In this document: positions 6,667 through 15,084 of the stretch, one piece after another
Numbering within the stretch: position 1 is the stretch's first letter
Layout of the letters: each line of letters starts with the position of its first letter
From: Spirochaetaceae bacterium
GTDB taxonomy: Bacteria; Spirochaetota; Spirochaetia; Treponematales; Breznakiellaceae
Direction: 5' to 3'
Length of the DNA: 16,262 nt
Assembly (NCBI GenBank): GCA_031278295.1
Contig: JAITKQ010000128.1
Coordinates: 1 to 16,262 of the forward strand
Made by a program: the position numbers and the translations under genes
Notes under the pieces: generated by a model
Told to the model about the DNA's origin: nothing
The model's database searches: none
The model's input: only the letters and a program-made list of their open reading frames with translations

Positions 6667-9600
6667 TCAGTCCTCCCAGAACAAAAGACCAATTTCTTCA
6701 TTCTCCCGCGCAAGTTGCAAGAGCCGCGCCTTGAGTTCGTCCGCCGGCTCCTTGCGAATTTTCTCGGCGATTTGCGGGGCGAATGTGCCTTTGTACTGCT
6801 CGCGAATGAACTCTGTGATGCCGGGACGAAGCGGCCAGTTGTTCGGTTGCGCCCCGTATTCGCCGCGCAGAAATTCAAGCAACGGCGAAAGGCCGATGTT
6901 GAATTTAGCGTATCTGTGCGGTATGGTTTCGGCGAGAAATGCTTTCTGGCATTCCGCAATGCCAACTGCGGAGGTGTCTTTGAGGATTTCAAGTAGCTCC
7001 GCAAGCCTCGTTGCCGCGAACATCTCCGGCTGTTCAATGGCCTTGAGCAAGTCTTCCGCTTCCGTAAGTCCTCCAAAAATAAACCGGGCAGGTATCCTGT
7101 TGTTTATTGCCCATTCGGATGGGGTATTTGCGTTAGAAAAACGCAGCCACACGGCTTTAAGATTTTGCACGACCGAGTGCTTCACGTATTCCTCGATTTT
7201 GGCGCGAACATTTTCCATAAATGTGTCTTCGTCCAAACCGAAACCGCCAGGGGTTCCGTTCAAAATGCCCAGCAATTCGGTATCCAAAAGCGAAACCCCG
7301 TTCAAACGGTTTCTAAGAATTTTCAAAGACTCTGTTCTGGTCGTGTCAAAGAACAGTTTTTGAATACTGTCCGAACTTTGCGAAAGGGCGATTTTGATGT
7401 CCTGTGCCGAGCCGCCAGCCTGCAACGCCGATAGAAATGCTGATAATGCGGGATGTGCCGATTCAATCATTGATTTTGGCAGATGGTTTGTCTGCGTGGC
7501 GGCAGTTTTCAGGGTGTTAAACACGCTCTCGTAAGACACAAAAGCCGCACAGCCGCACAGCGGTTGTGCGAGTGAAATAACCTCGTATTCGCAGAGCGTA
7601 TCGTTAATTTCTCTGCTGATGTCGGCCCGTTTCCAAAGCCAACCCGCTGTTTCCCTCGCCTTATCCAAAATGGCGCGGCAGTAACTGTGTGAAACATCGC
7701 CTGAGCTTTGGGCAAGTTTTGCGAGAGCGGGGCTTTCTCTGTCCACATAAAGCTCGAAGGCCCGTAAAAAGTTTTCCTGTTTGATATATTCGCCAATCGC
7801 GTCAGCAAGGCCTGGGTCATTCAGAAACGCCGCGCCTGAGTCTTTTATGGCATTCGTCCGATCCTCGGTATTCCCTTTGGAACTTGTGATAAACGCCGTG
7901 CAGACGTAATTCAAAACTTCTTCGATGGCATCCGCTTTTTCGTCATTTTCTGAGTGAACATATTCCGGCAAAACCCAGAGCGGAACGCGGGCGGAAATAT
8001 TCTCGATACGTTTTTGAATTTGTTCCAAAACGGTCTCGACCGTTGGTTCCTGCATAGGTGTAATGCCGAACATTGCCGGAGCTTTCTCCACAAATATCTT
8101 TTCCTCTTTGGAAAGACGACAAATCATCTTTTCGCCGCGCATATTATCATCGCCGTCGTTTTTAACCACGGCCTCAATAATTTCTGCAAGCGTATTCGCA
8201 TCGAGTGGCTTTGTCATCTGTCCGTTCGTCCAGCGATAGTTTTTATTCCGAATACCGCTCAAAACAAAGCCCAGCACGAACGCCGAAAGCCCGTTGTACC
8301 GCATACCGAACGGGGCGCGTTGCAATTCACTGTAGACTTTGCGGATGGACAGCGTTCCGCCTTTTTCGATGGAATTGGTGATTTCCCTTCCAAACAGGGC
8401 GTGGATTTCCGCAAGCGGGTGTTTTGGATTTTGTGCAAACCAGCCATCGCCTAAGGAAATCCCCTGATTCTTGAATCCGTTCACCAATTGATGATACTGC
8501 CCCGATGCGACGTCAAATTGAATGCCCGCCGTTGCCCAGGATTTCAAACCGCTGTTGTTAAACGCGGTGATTTGCTGCGTCAGATAATCCACGCAAGCGG
8601 GAAGAGAACGGCGAACATAATCGGTAATAAGGTCTTTGAATACGGACCACGATGTATCTGAAATATCGACTTGCCCGTTCAGATATTGGTAAACTTTGAT
8701 GACTGCCGTGTCTTTTTTGATTTCGGCACACCAGTCATTTTCCAATCTCTCAAACGACTTCTTAATCCGGGCTTTCGTTGTGCCGTCATTTTCCATCATA
8801 TACTGCGCATAGTGATGGACATACTCATTCCACAATTTAGCATTGTCGTGGCAGAAGGGTAACTGCGGGAATGTAAACATCAAAATACGGTGGTCGTGGA
8901 GTTGCGTGAGAATGCTGTCGATTTTTTGTGGGATTTGCAGTTGTTCATCTTTATTTTTGGCGATAACGAACCAAAGGCAAACAGAACCATTGTCTTTGCT
9001 CTGCCCTTTTCCATAGCGTTCACGCACGGAAGGGGAAATGTTTGTCAGTGTTGTATGGCTTGCGTCCGACACACGAATTTCAAAACGCCCTGCCGAGTAA
9101 GACGATCTTGGGTTTTTTGTACGCTCTTCGAGCGTTTCCTCCACTTTTTCATGCAATAAATCGTGAAATTTCGTCTCCAGTTCCACAATTTTCGTCTGCA
9201 ATGCCGGATTGTCTACAGTCGTAAACAGTTCGATATTGCCGTTTACGACTGTGAAACAATGTTTTGTTTCCAAATCACGCACAATCCCGGCGATATCGAC
9301 AATTCTTCCATCGCCTTTGAACGACAATTCAATGTTTTCTACGGTCGGTTGCAACCGTTTGTGTCCGTCGGGGGATAGCTGTTTAAGCAGACAGAATAAC
9401 AGTACGGCTTTGAGAATCCGCAATTCAACCGCTTCATCCGTTTGATTGGAAAACTCGCGCTCGCAGATTTGCTTGTATGTCCGCCCAATGTCGGTGATAG
9501 CCTTGTCATGTCCCAAATCGGTGCGGTTGACAAAATAATTCCACAAATAATCAACGGTCAAAAACTGCTTGTTTTCGACTTCCAGTCCGCCCGATCTGAT

Positions 9601-10848
9601 AAAGTCCTGGAATTCCCTCCCATCCGCGCTGCCTTTCAAATACTCGAAAAAGCTCCGCTGATTCGACTTTGCCGATTCTGACAGAAATTTCAATAAAAAC
9701 GCCGCCATCGGGTGAATCGGCAGGATGTTATAGAACGAATCGCGTTTAGGGTCTTCCGTGTCCTTGAATTTATCGACAACGGGCGCAACTGCTGTCCAGA
9801 GCTTGTTTTTCTCTATTTTCCATGCGGCGGCGATTTGAGGGTCGGGATTGTCTTTCATCGCGTGTTTGGCAAGCCGGAACGCCGTGTCGTTCGGCATTTT
9901 CAACTGACGGAAATAGAAGCGGTCATTCGCCTTTCTCGCGTTGCTCGAAACCTCCGAGAGATACGCTTTTATTTCCATATGCGTAACAGGCACAAGAAAA
10001 AAGCGGTTGACACCCGGCGACTCCGTCACCTCCTCAAAGGTTTTTAGTTGGTCCTTATTTGCCTCAATAAATGGGTGGAACTCGTCGAACAGATACACAA
10101 CGCTTTTGAGCCTGTTCGTTTCGCCAATATTCTTTATCCAAGCGCGGAATTTCGGCACATTCATGTCAAGATAAATGCCGTCTTTGTGCAAAACCTGCTG
10201 AACCTCATCAAGCAGATGGGTTGGCGCGTCTGTGGATTTGTGTTCTTTGTTTAGCTCGTCCACAAGCTGTTCAACCGTTTTAATACTTGGATGAATATAG
10301 GCGAGTTTGTCCTGCATCGTGTCGCGGGCAACAAAGAAATTCGCGTCCTCGCGCTGCAAGCGGACGATAACACTGTCGAGGTTAGACTTCGCGGGAACGG
10401 TCATCCCCCGCTCATTCAGCGCGGCAATGATACCCTTTTCGAGTCGTACAAGCAAATCCTCATTCGGCCCTACCCCTGCGGCGTTGCAGTCGTACACAAC
10501 AAGCGTACCCTCGTCACGGCGGGCGAACAGTCCTTTTTCAAGGCTTTTGCGGTCAGTAAGCCCGTTTCTATCGTAACTGTCAAGCCATGACCGAACCCGT
10601 CCCTCATCGTCCATAAACAGTTTCTCAATAACAAGAGCGGCGTTTGACTTGCCAGTGCCGTAGTTACCGGTTATCCATACCGACCTGTCGCCGCTCGAAA
10701 GCACATCGAGGAGCGTCTTACAAATCCCTTCAAACTCGGTGTGAGGGTAGAAGTCAAGCCATCTGTCGGGCGTTTTGTTGATTTCTGCGCTGGTCATAAC
10801 CGGGCAGTAGTCGTCCGCTACAGTGAAATAATCCGTATAGTGCCTCAT
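6667..10848 (-). CDS. brxC: BrxC-like large P-loop ATPase
   Basis: At 1393 aa this is the largest gene of the island. The N-terminal part holds a P-loop ATPase domain with Walker A GNYGTGKS at 61-68 and Walker B VVYLFDEF at about 250-257, preceded by a conserved-looking YPHTEFEG segment. The remaining ~1000 residues are mostly helical and without known catalytic motifs, as in BrxC/PglY-type proteins (DUF499/DUF6079-like). Its ATG overlaps the stop of the brxP-like gene by 4 bp (ATGA), and the pglZ-like gene follows after 2 bp, so expression is coupled. BrxC-type proteins are needed for BREX defence and probably form a complex with PglZ. The exact DUF assignment is from memory; the BREX ATPase role is supported mainly by motif, size and neighbours. 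Confidence 0.85.
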   Translation of the reverse strand: MRHYTDYFTVADDYCPVMTSAEINKTPDRWLDFYPHTEFEGICKTLLDVLSSGDRSVWITGNYGTGKSNAALVIEKLFMDDEGRVRSWLDSYDRNGLTDRKSLEKGLFARRDEGTLVVYDCNAAGVGPNEDLLVRLEKGIIAALNERGMTVPAKSNLDSVIVRLQREDANFFVARDTMQDKLAYIHPSIKTVEQLVDELNKEHKSTDAPTHLLDEVQQVLHKDGIYLDMNVPKFRAWIKNIGETNRLKSVVYLFDEFHPFIEANKDQLKTFEEVTESPGVNRFFLVPVTHMEIKAYLSEVSSNARKANDRFYFRQLKMPNDTAFRLAKHAMKDNPDPQIAAAWKIEKNKLWTAVAPVVDKFKDTEDPKRDSFYNILPIHPMAAFLLKFLSESAKSNQRSFFEYLKGSADGREFQDFIRSGGLEVENKQFLTVDYLWNYFVNRTDLGHDKAITDIGRTYKQICEREFSNQTDEAVELRILKAVLLFCLLKQLSPDGHKRLQPTVENIELSFKGDGRIVDIAGIVRDLETKHCFTVVNGNIELFTTVDNPALQTKIVELETKFHDLLHEKVEETLEERTKNPRSSYSAGRFEIRVSDASHTTLTNISPSVRERYGKGQSKDNGSVCLWFVIAKNKDEQLQIPQKIDSILTQLHDHRILMFTFPQLPFCHDNAKLWNEYVHHYAQYMMENDGTTKARIKKSFERLENDWCAEIKKDTAVIKVYQYLNGQVDISDTSWSVFKDLITDYVRRSLPACVDYLTQQITAFNNSGLKSWATAGIQFDVASGQYHQLVNGFKNQGISLGDGWFAQNPKHPLAEIHALFGREITNSIEKGGTLSIRKVYSELQRAPFGMRYNGLSAFVLGFVLSGIRNKNYRWTNGQMTKPLDANTLAEIIEAVVKNDGDDNMRGEKMICRLSKEEKIFVEKAPAMFGITPMQEPTVETVLEQIQKRIENISARVPLWVLPEYVHSENDEKADAIEEVLNYVCTAFITSSKGNTEDRTNAIKDSGAAFLNDPGLADAIGEYIKQENFLRAFELYVDRESPALAKLAQSSGDVSHSYCRAILDKARETAGWLWKRADISREINDTLCEYEVISLAQPLCGCAAFVSYESVFNTLKTAATQTNHLPKSMIESAHPALSAFLSALQAGGSAQDIKIALSQSSDSIQKLFFDTTRTESLKILRNRLNGVSLLDTELLGILNGTPGGFGLDEDTFMENVRAKIEEYVKHSVVQNLKAVWLRFSNANTPSEWAINNRIPARFIFGGLTEAEDLLKAIEQPEMFAATRLAELLEILKDTSAVGIAECQKAFLAETIPHRYAKFNIGLSPLLEFLRGEYGAQPNNWPLRPGITEFIREQYKGTFAPQIAEKIRKEPADELKARLLQLARENEEIGLLFWED

Positions 10849-13241
10849 TTTTCTATATCCTCCAATGCAAACATTATAACATCTTCTATCGTATGTTTCT
10901 GCGGGAACACCTCAAGCCCGTCATTGCCGTGCGTGAAGGTGGTCGAGATATAGCCGGGGTATTTTGTCCGCAAGCCCTCGCACTGCTTTTTGAACGTGTC
11001 GGGCGTGATACCAAACGCCACAAGCGGCGACACGAACACGGACTCAACATCTGCCGTGAGCAGTTCGCGCACCGTGAAACTCCCGCGCTCAGCTTTGGCG
11101 GCGATGAGGTATAACCCGTACAGAATTGTCAACTGGTGGACATCTTTTGCGCGGCGGGTGATACTTTGAAGTATTTTGCCCTTAAATTCACAATGTGCCA
11201 CGCCGTTATCGCTACCGAGCGGGGAGTTTTTAACCATGTTTTTCAACGACTGCAACCCACCCCTTACCACCGATTCAGTCAATTCTGGATAGCTATTATT
11301 CAAGATTTGTGCCAACTGTTCAGGCGTGTAAACAATGCCAATATCCGTTGAAGAGATAAACCATTTAACAAGGATTGAGTTATTTGCAAGCGCAATCCAA
11401 ACAAAATCCCATCCAAGCGAATAACTGCTTCCAAACCGTTCAAAAATGTCAAGCAACGCGGAGGGAGTTCGTCCATCATTGTTAGTCAAAAGTCCTTCCA
11501 TAAACCAATTGTGCGCAGCCGGAACCATATTTTTTCCTAATGGATGTTTGTCAACCCAAGGAAAAAAGCGTTCTCGCATTTCGACGAATGTTGATACATA
11601 GGTTTCTTGTAAACCAAAGGTTTTGTAAGAATGGATTTTTACCATTCTTGACTGCGATTTTTCCGGCATACGCATAGAGAAATACCTCCAACAAGAATTA
11701 TCAATGTTGTAGCACATATGACATTTTGTACATTTAGTCCCGTCAACCTTTATTTTACCGTTTTTAACAGAAATAGCACCGAAAGTACATTCAGCTTCGC
11801 AACAACAACAAGCAATACAAGCAGATACTTTTTTCAAAAACGGCATTAAAATAGGAAGCAGTGCTGTTTGCTCGCTTTGCGATCGAAATTCGAATGTAAC
11901 CGTACCTCCGCCAGTATAAGGCGCATTAAAACTAAATGGAATGCCATAGTCGAGCGTGTTTGGCAGTTTCAATCTTCGTTGCTCTGAACCATGTTCTCTT
12001 ACGACTGTGCCGAGCGTTTTTATCCATTCGTAAAATAAGTCTTTTTGGAAGTGCGGGCTTTGGAATGTAGTTTTTAGCTCGTTGTCTTCTTCAAGCGGTT
12101 TTGCAAGTGTTTCTTGCAAAATAACACCACTTTTACGCGCCTGCCACCCGTCTCCGATAAATTCAGCCTTGTCGGTAGCATTTTTGAAAACTTTCGAACT
12201 TGTTCTAACAATTATATCACTGTAATGCTTGATTTCTGCCGGATACATTGTGTTTACGAGACACAAATGCCTTTCCGATGACTCCGGACACATCAGGCAC
12301 CCGACGCGGTTCAGTCCTTTCTTATACGCGCAGTTTACGAGCAGGTCGTTGGCAAAGATATACAGCCACAACTCGTGCGCCCCCCAGTCGAGAATCGGCA
12401 TAAGGTTAAGCTGTGAGGCATTTTTAGCGCCATCGGTTGCGTCCTCGTAAAATGAGCGGCTGTGGCTCTCATCGCCACGAACACCGACAAACGCCATCAC
12501 CTTGATCGCCGACTTGCGCAGCTTGCGTTTTAGCGTCATCAGCGCGGGCGTGCTTTTGTGGACGGAACAGCACCATCGAATCGCGCGCGAAGGCGGGCCG
12601 AACACGCGCCAGTTTTCAAGCGCGGAGGATTCCGCTTTGGCGCGGATAAATTCGCGCTCAGGGTAGCGGTTTTGAATCTCCTCCCATACTTTGTACGTAT
12701 CGGGCAGTTCCATATCCGTGTCGCTGAAAATCACCGGCACGGACAGGGGCAACACACGGTGGCAAATATCAAGCAACGCTACGGAGTCCTTGCCGCCCGA
12801 AAACGCGATATAAGCGATGTCGCGCCGTTCGATACCGCCGTCATAGAGTTCCTTGGTACGGCGTTTCGCGTCGGCAACGATAATGTCCATAATGCCGGCG
12901 TTTGCCGCGACCATTGCCTTGATGTTCACAGGGGCAAGTCTCAGCTTGCCTTCGAAAAAGACTTGGATGTTCAGCGGCTTGCCGTACTGCGTTTTGTTCA
13001 ACTGCGCGACTTTTCTCCCGTAAGGTTCGCTTTTCTCGTTGATGTCAGCGACAATGTAGATGTTTTTCTGTGCCCACATCAGCGGGCGCGTTTCGCGCCT
13101 GTCATATTCAAAATGCCGCCCCAGTCCCGTCAACGACAGCTCCTGGGCGAACACAGGGCGTATTTCGTTTGCGACAAACTTGCCGGTCTGCGTTGTCAGC
13201 AGGTAGCCGCGTGTTTTTTTATCCCAAATATAGGAGTACAT
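10845..13241 (-). CDS. brxP: BrxP-like PAPS reductase/ferredoxin/DUF4007-like fusion
   Basis: This 798-aa protein is the PAPS-reductase-family member that marks type 4 BREX. After an N-terminal region (1-140) comes an ATP-pyrophosphatase loop SGGKDS (148-153). Two cysteine pairs, RWCCSVHK (Cys224-Cys225) and VGCLMCP (Cys315, Cys318), are placed like the cluster ligands of DndC-type proteins. A ferredoxin-like segment follows, with Cys475, 478-481 and 485, then Cys504, 507, 510 and 517, enough for a [4Fe-4S] cluster. The C-terminal ~250 residues, including PLGKNMVPAAHNWF (567-580), resemble DUF4007, which I recall occurring beside such reductases. In Dnd systems DndC uses ATP and an Fe-S cluster to put sulfur into DNA, so this is the likely modification enzyme here. 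A true assimilatory PAPS reductase is unlikely given the fusion and context. The gene starts 3 bp after the 481-aa gene ends. Confidence 0.85.
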   Translation of the reverse strand: MYSYIWDKKTRGYLLTTQTGKFVANEIRPVFAQELSLTGLGRHFEYDRRETRPLMWAQKNIYIVADINEKSEPYGRKVAQLNKTQYGKPLNIQVFFEGKLRLAPVNIKAMVAANAGIMDIIVADAKRRTKELYDGGIERRDIAYIAFSGGKDSVALLDICHRVLPLSVPVIFSDTDMELPDTYKVWEEIQNRYPEREFIRAKAESSALENWRVFGPPSRAIRWCCSVHKSTPALMTLKRKLRKSAIKVMAFVGVRGDESHSRSFYEDATDGAKNASQLNLMPILDWGAHELWLYIFANDLLVNCAYKKGLNRVGCLMCPESSERHLCLVNTMYPAEIKHYSDIIVRTSSKVFKNATDKAEFIGDGWQARKSGVILQETLAKPLEEDNELKTTFQSPHFQKDLFYEWIKTLGTVVREHGSEQRRLKLPNTLDYGIPFSFNAPYTGGGTVTFEFRSQSEQTALLPILMPFLKKVSACIACCCCEAECTFGAISVKNGKIKVDGTKCTKCHMCYNIDNSCWRYFSMRMPEKSQSRMVKIHSYKTFGLQETYVSTFVEMRERFFPWVDKHPLGKNMVPAAHNWFMEGLLTNNDGRTPSALLDIFERFGSSYSLGWDFVWIALANNSILVKWFISSTDIGIVYTPEQLAQILNNSYPELTESVVRGGLQSLKNMVKNSPLGSDNGVAHCEFKGKILQSITRRAKDVHQLTILYGLYLIAAKAERGSFTVRELLTADVESVFVSPLVAFGITPDTFKKQCEGLRTKYPGYISTTFTHGNDGLEVFPQKHTIEDVIMFALEDIEK

Positions 13242-13244
13242 TTT

Positions 13245-14690
13245 TTAACCCGCCGTCTCCCTGAAAACGCCCTGTTTCCATTCGCGGGGAGGCTTGGCTT
13301 TATAGTAAACATCAATGAGCCGCCGATATGCCGCTTGGTCGGGAATGTTGTATTCCGATTTGAAGTTTACGCCCAGCGCGAGCGACAGCGCCGTGTGCAG
13401 GGCTTCCTCGTTTGGAACCAGCTCCAAATCGTCAAGGCGGCACAAGGTGTCGGAAAGCGTGTCCGAAAAATCGTCCGGCAAACCGAGCGCATCAAGTGTT
13501 TGATAGCAAATTATTCCATTGATTTCAACGCGGAGAAGTTTGTCCCGGGCGCAGTTTCTTATAATCTTGGCGAGCAGGCCCGCCGAAAATGCGCGGAACC
13601 TCTTATGTAAATCCTCTTCACTGATCACCCCGCCTGACTCGTCGTTTATGACGGCGATAATTTTTTGGGCGATTCTGCCGAACATCTCCCACACATTCCC
13701 GTGGCTACGGCGCGCGATTCTATTTCCGATATACGGCGCCGTAACACAATGAACATCACGAGTGCCGAGAAAAGCGTAAAACGTCTCAAAGTCTTCCGCG
13801 CCGCGAATGCATTTTGGCTTGAGCTTGTCCGCATACCGCGTGTAGAGTTCCGGCATCTCGAAACAGCCGTATTCGTCAAGCAGAGCATTGGCAAACTCGA
13901 TGATGTCCTCGCGTGTTTCCGCGTCCGCGACGAGATCAAGCGGGAAATAAACATCGTCGCCGCGGCGGAACATCTGCTGTTTCAGCGCGGACTGCGTATT
14001 CTTGCCAATCTCGATGCCCGCTTTGTTTGACAACAAGCGGAGCGCGGTGCTATCAAACCGGAAACCGCCTGAATAGTCTTCAGACAGGATGGCAATGACT
14101 GGCTGAAGAACCGTTACCCCGCTTGAATCGCTAAAATTCAGTAACGAGGAATCGGCATTATGACGTGTCATACTTCTTTCCGCCGTTCCTCCGTTTGTTT
14201 TGGGCGTGTAGGTAATCTCGACATTGGCGAGGCTTACGCCGCAGTAACGGCATAGCCTACCGATAATATCTACCAGTGCCGCAATGTTAAAGTTTACATA
14301 GATCCAATGCCCTGATGTTATTTGCCTTGTTTCGCCGTTCGGTTTATCTTTTAGTAAAAAGGGACGGCTACCCCCTTTCAACAAAGGATTGTTGAATAAA
14401 TCGTTGATATGCGAATTGCCGTTTGCTATAAACATTTCTACGAGGTTGACCAACAGATCACGCCACGACCCTACGGGAACAGGTTCTCCGTTTACGGTGC
14501 ACGTCACGGGGTTACAGCCGGTACACAGTTCCGTATGGTCAAAGTCCACACGAGGAGCCGCGCTATTCGCTGATTTTGCGGTTGTCATCTTAGCAATCAA
14601 TTCGTCTTTACCAACTTCTTCGGGCACAGGCAACGGCCCCCTTCCGGTTATAGCGCGATACCGCACAACTGTTTTTATAAACCTGAGCAT
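13245..14690 (-). CDS. First operon gene, protein of unknown function
   Basis: I do not recognise a named family. Residues 53-64 carry a cysteine group (ELCTGCNPVTC) and another pair lies at Cys147/Cys150 (LCRYCG). The stretch from about 72 to 162 (GSWRDLLVNLVEMF then TSGHWIYVNFNIAALVDII) resembles a small domain I have seen at the end of many defence and restriction proteins, where a sWkdLL motif precedes a G.YV.tNlsa motif. That comparison is from memory. Residues 330-400 look like a winged-helix segment. The start is uncertain. The ATG at 14690 sits only 2-3 bases from a -10-like TATAAT and has no clear ribosome site. TTG at 14633 or GTG at 14627 lie just after a GGAAGGGGG sequence, and ATG at 14588 is also possible. 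As the leading gene it could be a regulator or a specificity subunit; neither is shown. Confidence 0.8.
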   Translation of the reverse strand: MLRFIKTVVRYRAITGRGPLPVPEEVGKDELIAKMTTAKSANSAAPRVDFDHTELCTGCNPVTCTVNGEPVPVGSWRDLLVNLVEMFIANGNSHINDLFNNPLLKGGSRPFLLKDKPNGETRQITSGHWIYVNFNIAALVDIIGRLCRYCGVSLANVEITYTPKTNGGTAERSMTRHNADSSLLNFSDSSGVTVLQPVIAILSEDYSGGFRFDSTALRLLSNKAGIEIGKNTQSALKQQMFRRGDDVYFPLDLVADAETREDIIEFANALLDEYGCFEMPELYTRYADKLKPKCIRGAEDFETFYAFLGTRDVHCVTAPYIGNRIARRSHGNVWEMFGRIAQKIIAVINDESGGVISEEDLHKRFRAFSAGLLAKIIRNCARDKLLRVEINGIICYQTLDALGLPDDFSDTLSDTLCRLDDLELVPNEEALHTALSLALGVNFKSEYNIPDQAAYRRLIDVYYKAKPPREWKQGVFRETAG

Positions 14691-14692
14691 TG

Positions 14693-14722
14693 ATTATACA
14701 TTATAGCTTTTGTTTTGTCACA
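14693..14722 (-). promoter_or_regulatory. Likely sigma-70-type promoter of the defence operon
   Basis: On the minus strand, TGTGAC (14722-14717) and a perfect TATAAT (14698-14693) are separated by 18 bases. A second TATAAT lies at 14705-14700 but is too close to that -35. Transcription would then start inside the annotated 5' end of the first gene, which favours one of its downstream start codons. The promoter lies between the first gene and the right flanking repeat. Confidence 0.5.
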
Positions 14723-14728
14723 GGGACC

Positions 14729-14969
14729 GCGTTGCCTTATCATTAATTTTATATTTACCGTTCTATCATTGCCGAAAAAGCCGTCGTGTACGAAACGCGG
14801 GGATTGGAGGGGCGGGAAGCGTTCGCGCGGAGCGTTCGCGCAGGGAATGGCGGGGCAACCCAAGGGGCTTGCCTCGCGGAACCCCGCAAAGCCCGGTTTC
14901 CGGCACGAAGGGCCGGAAATGCGCCCAAATTACCTGAGAAATTTTTGTAAATGTAAAACTGCCGGCGGC
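14729..14969. repeat. Right copy of island-flanking direct repeat
   Basis: This 241-bp copy has the same orientation as 1398-1659. It carries two instead of three 13-bp tandem units (14813-14838) and a single CATTGCCG. Its end GCCGGCGGC matches the left copy exactly, after which the two sequences diverge. No coding potential is evident, and the 14970-15084 stretch beyond it holds only the short inverted repeat listed separately. Confidence 0.85.
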
Positions 14970-15013
14970 CGAGACTTCCCCGCGTTATACTTTTCCAGGT
15001 AGAAACGCCATAC

Positions 15014-15069
15014 TACCGAAATCAGCATATTTTAGCCATAAACTAAGACTGTATCATTGAATTTCGGTA
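15014..15069. promoter_or_regulatory. 9-bp inverted repeat upstream of the CsgG-like gene
   Basis: TACCGAAAT at 15014-15022 is matched by its exact reverse complement at 15061-15069, with 38 bases between. The right arm ends 15 bases before the ATG at 15085. It may be a divided operator or a leader stem; no protein is implied. Confidence 0.35.
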
Positions 15070-15084
15070 AAAAGGCAGGGCTTT

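Noticed and set aside
10845..13241. Housekeeping assimilatory PAPS reductase
   Set aside because: The ferredoxin and DUF4007-like additions, DndC-like cysteine placement and position inside a PglZ/BrxC/BrxL operon point to BREX.
12558..13610. 350-codon plus-strand open frame opposite brxP and the 481-aa gene
   Set aside because: It is antisense to two genes with clear motifs or operon placement, has no domain I recognise, and crosses their intergenic boundary; other antisense frames in the operon were rejected likewise.
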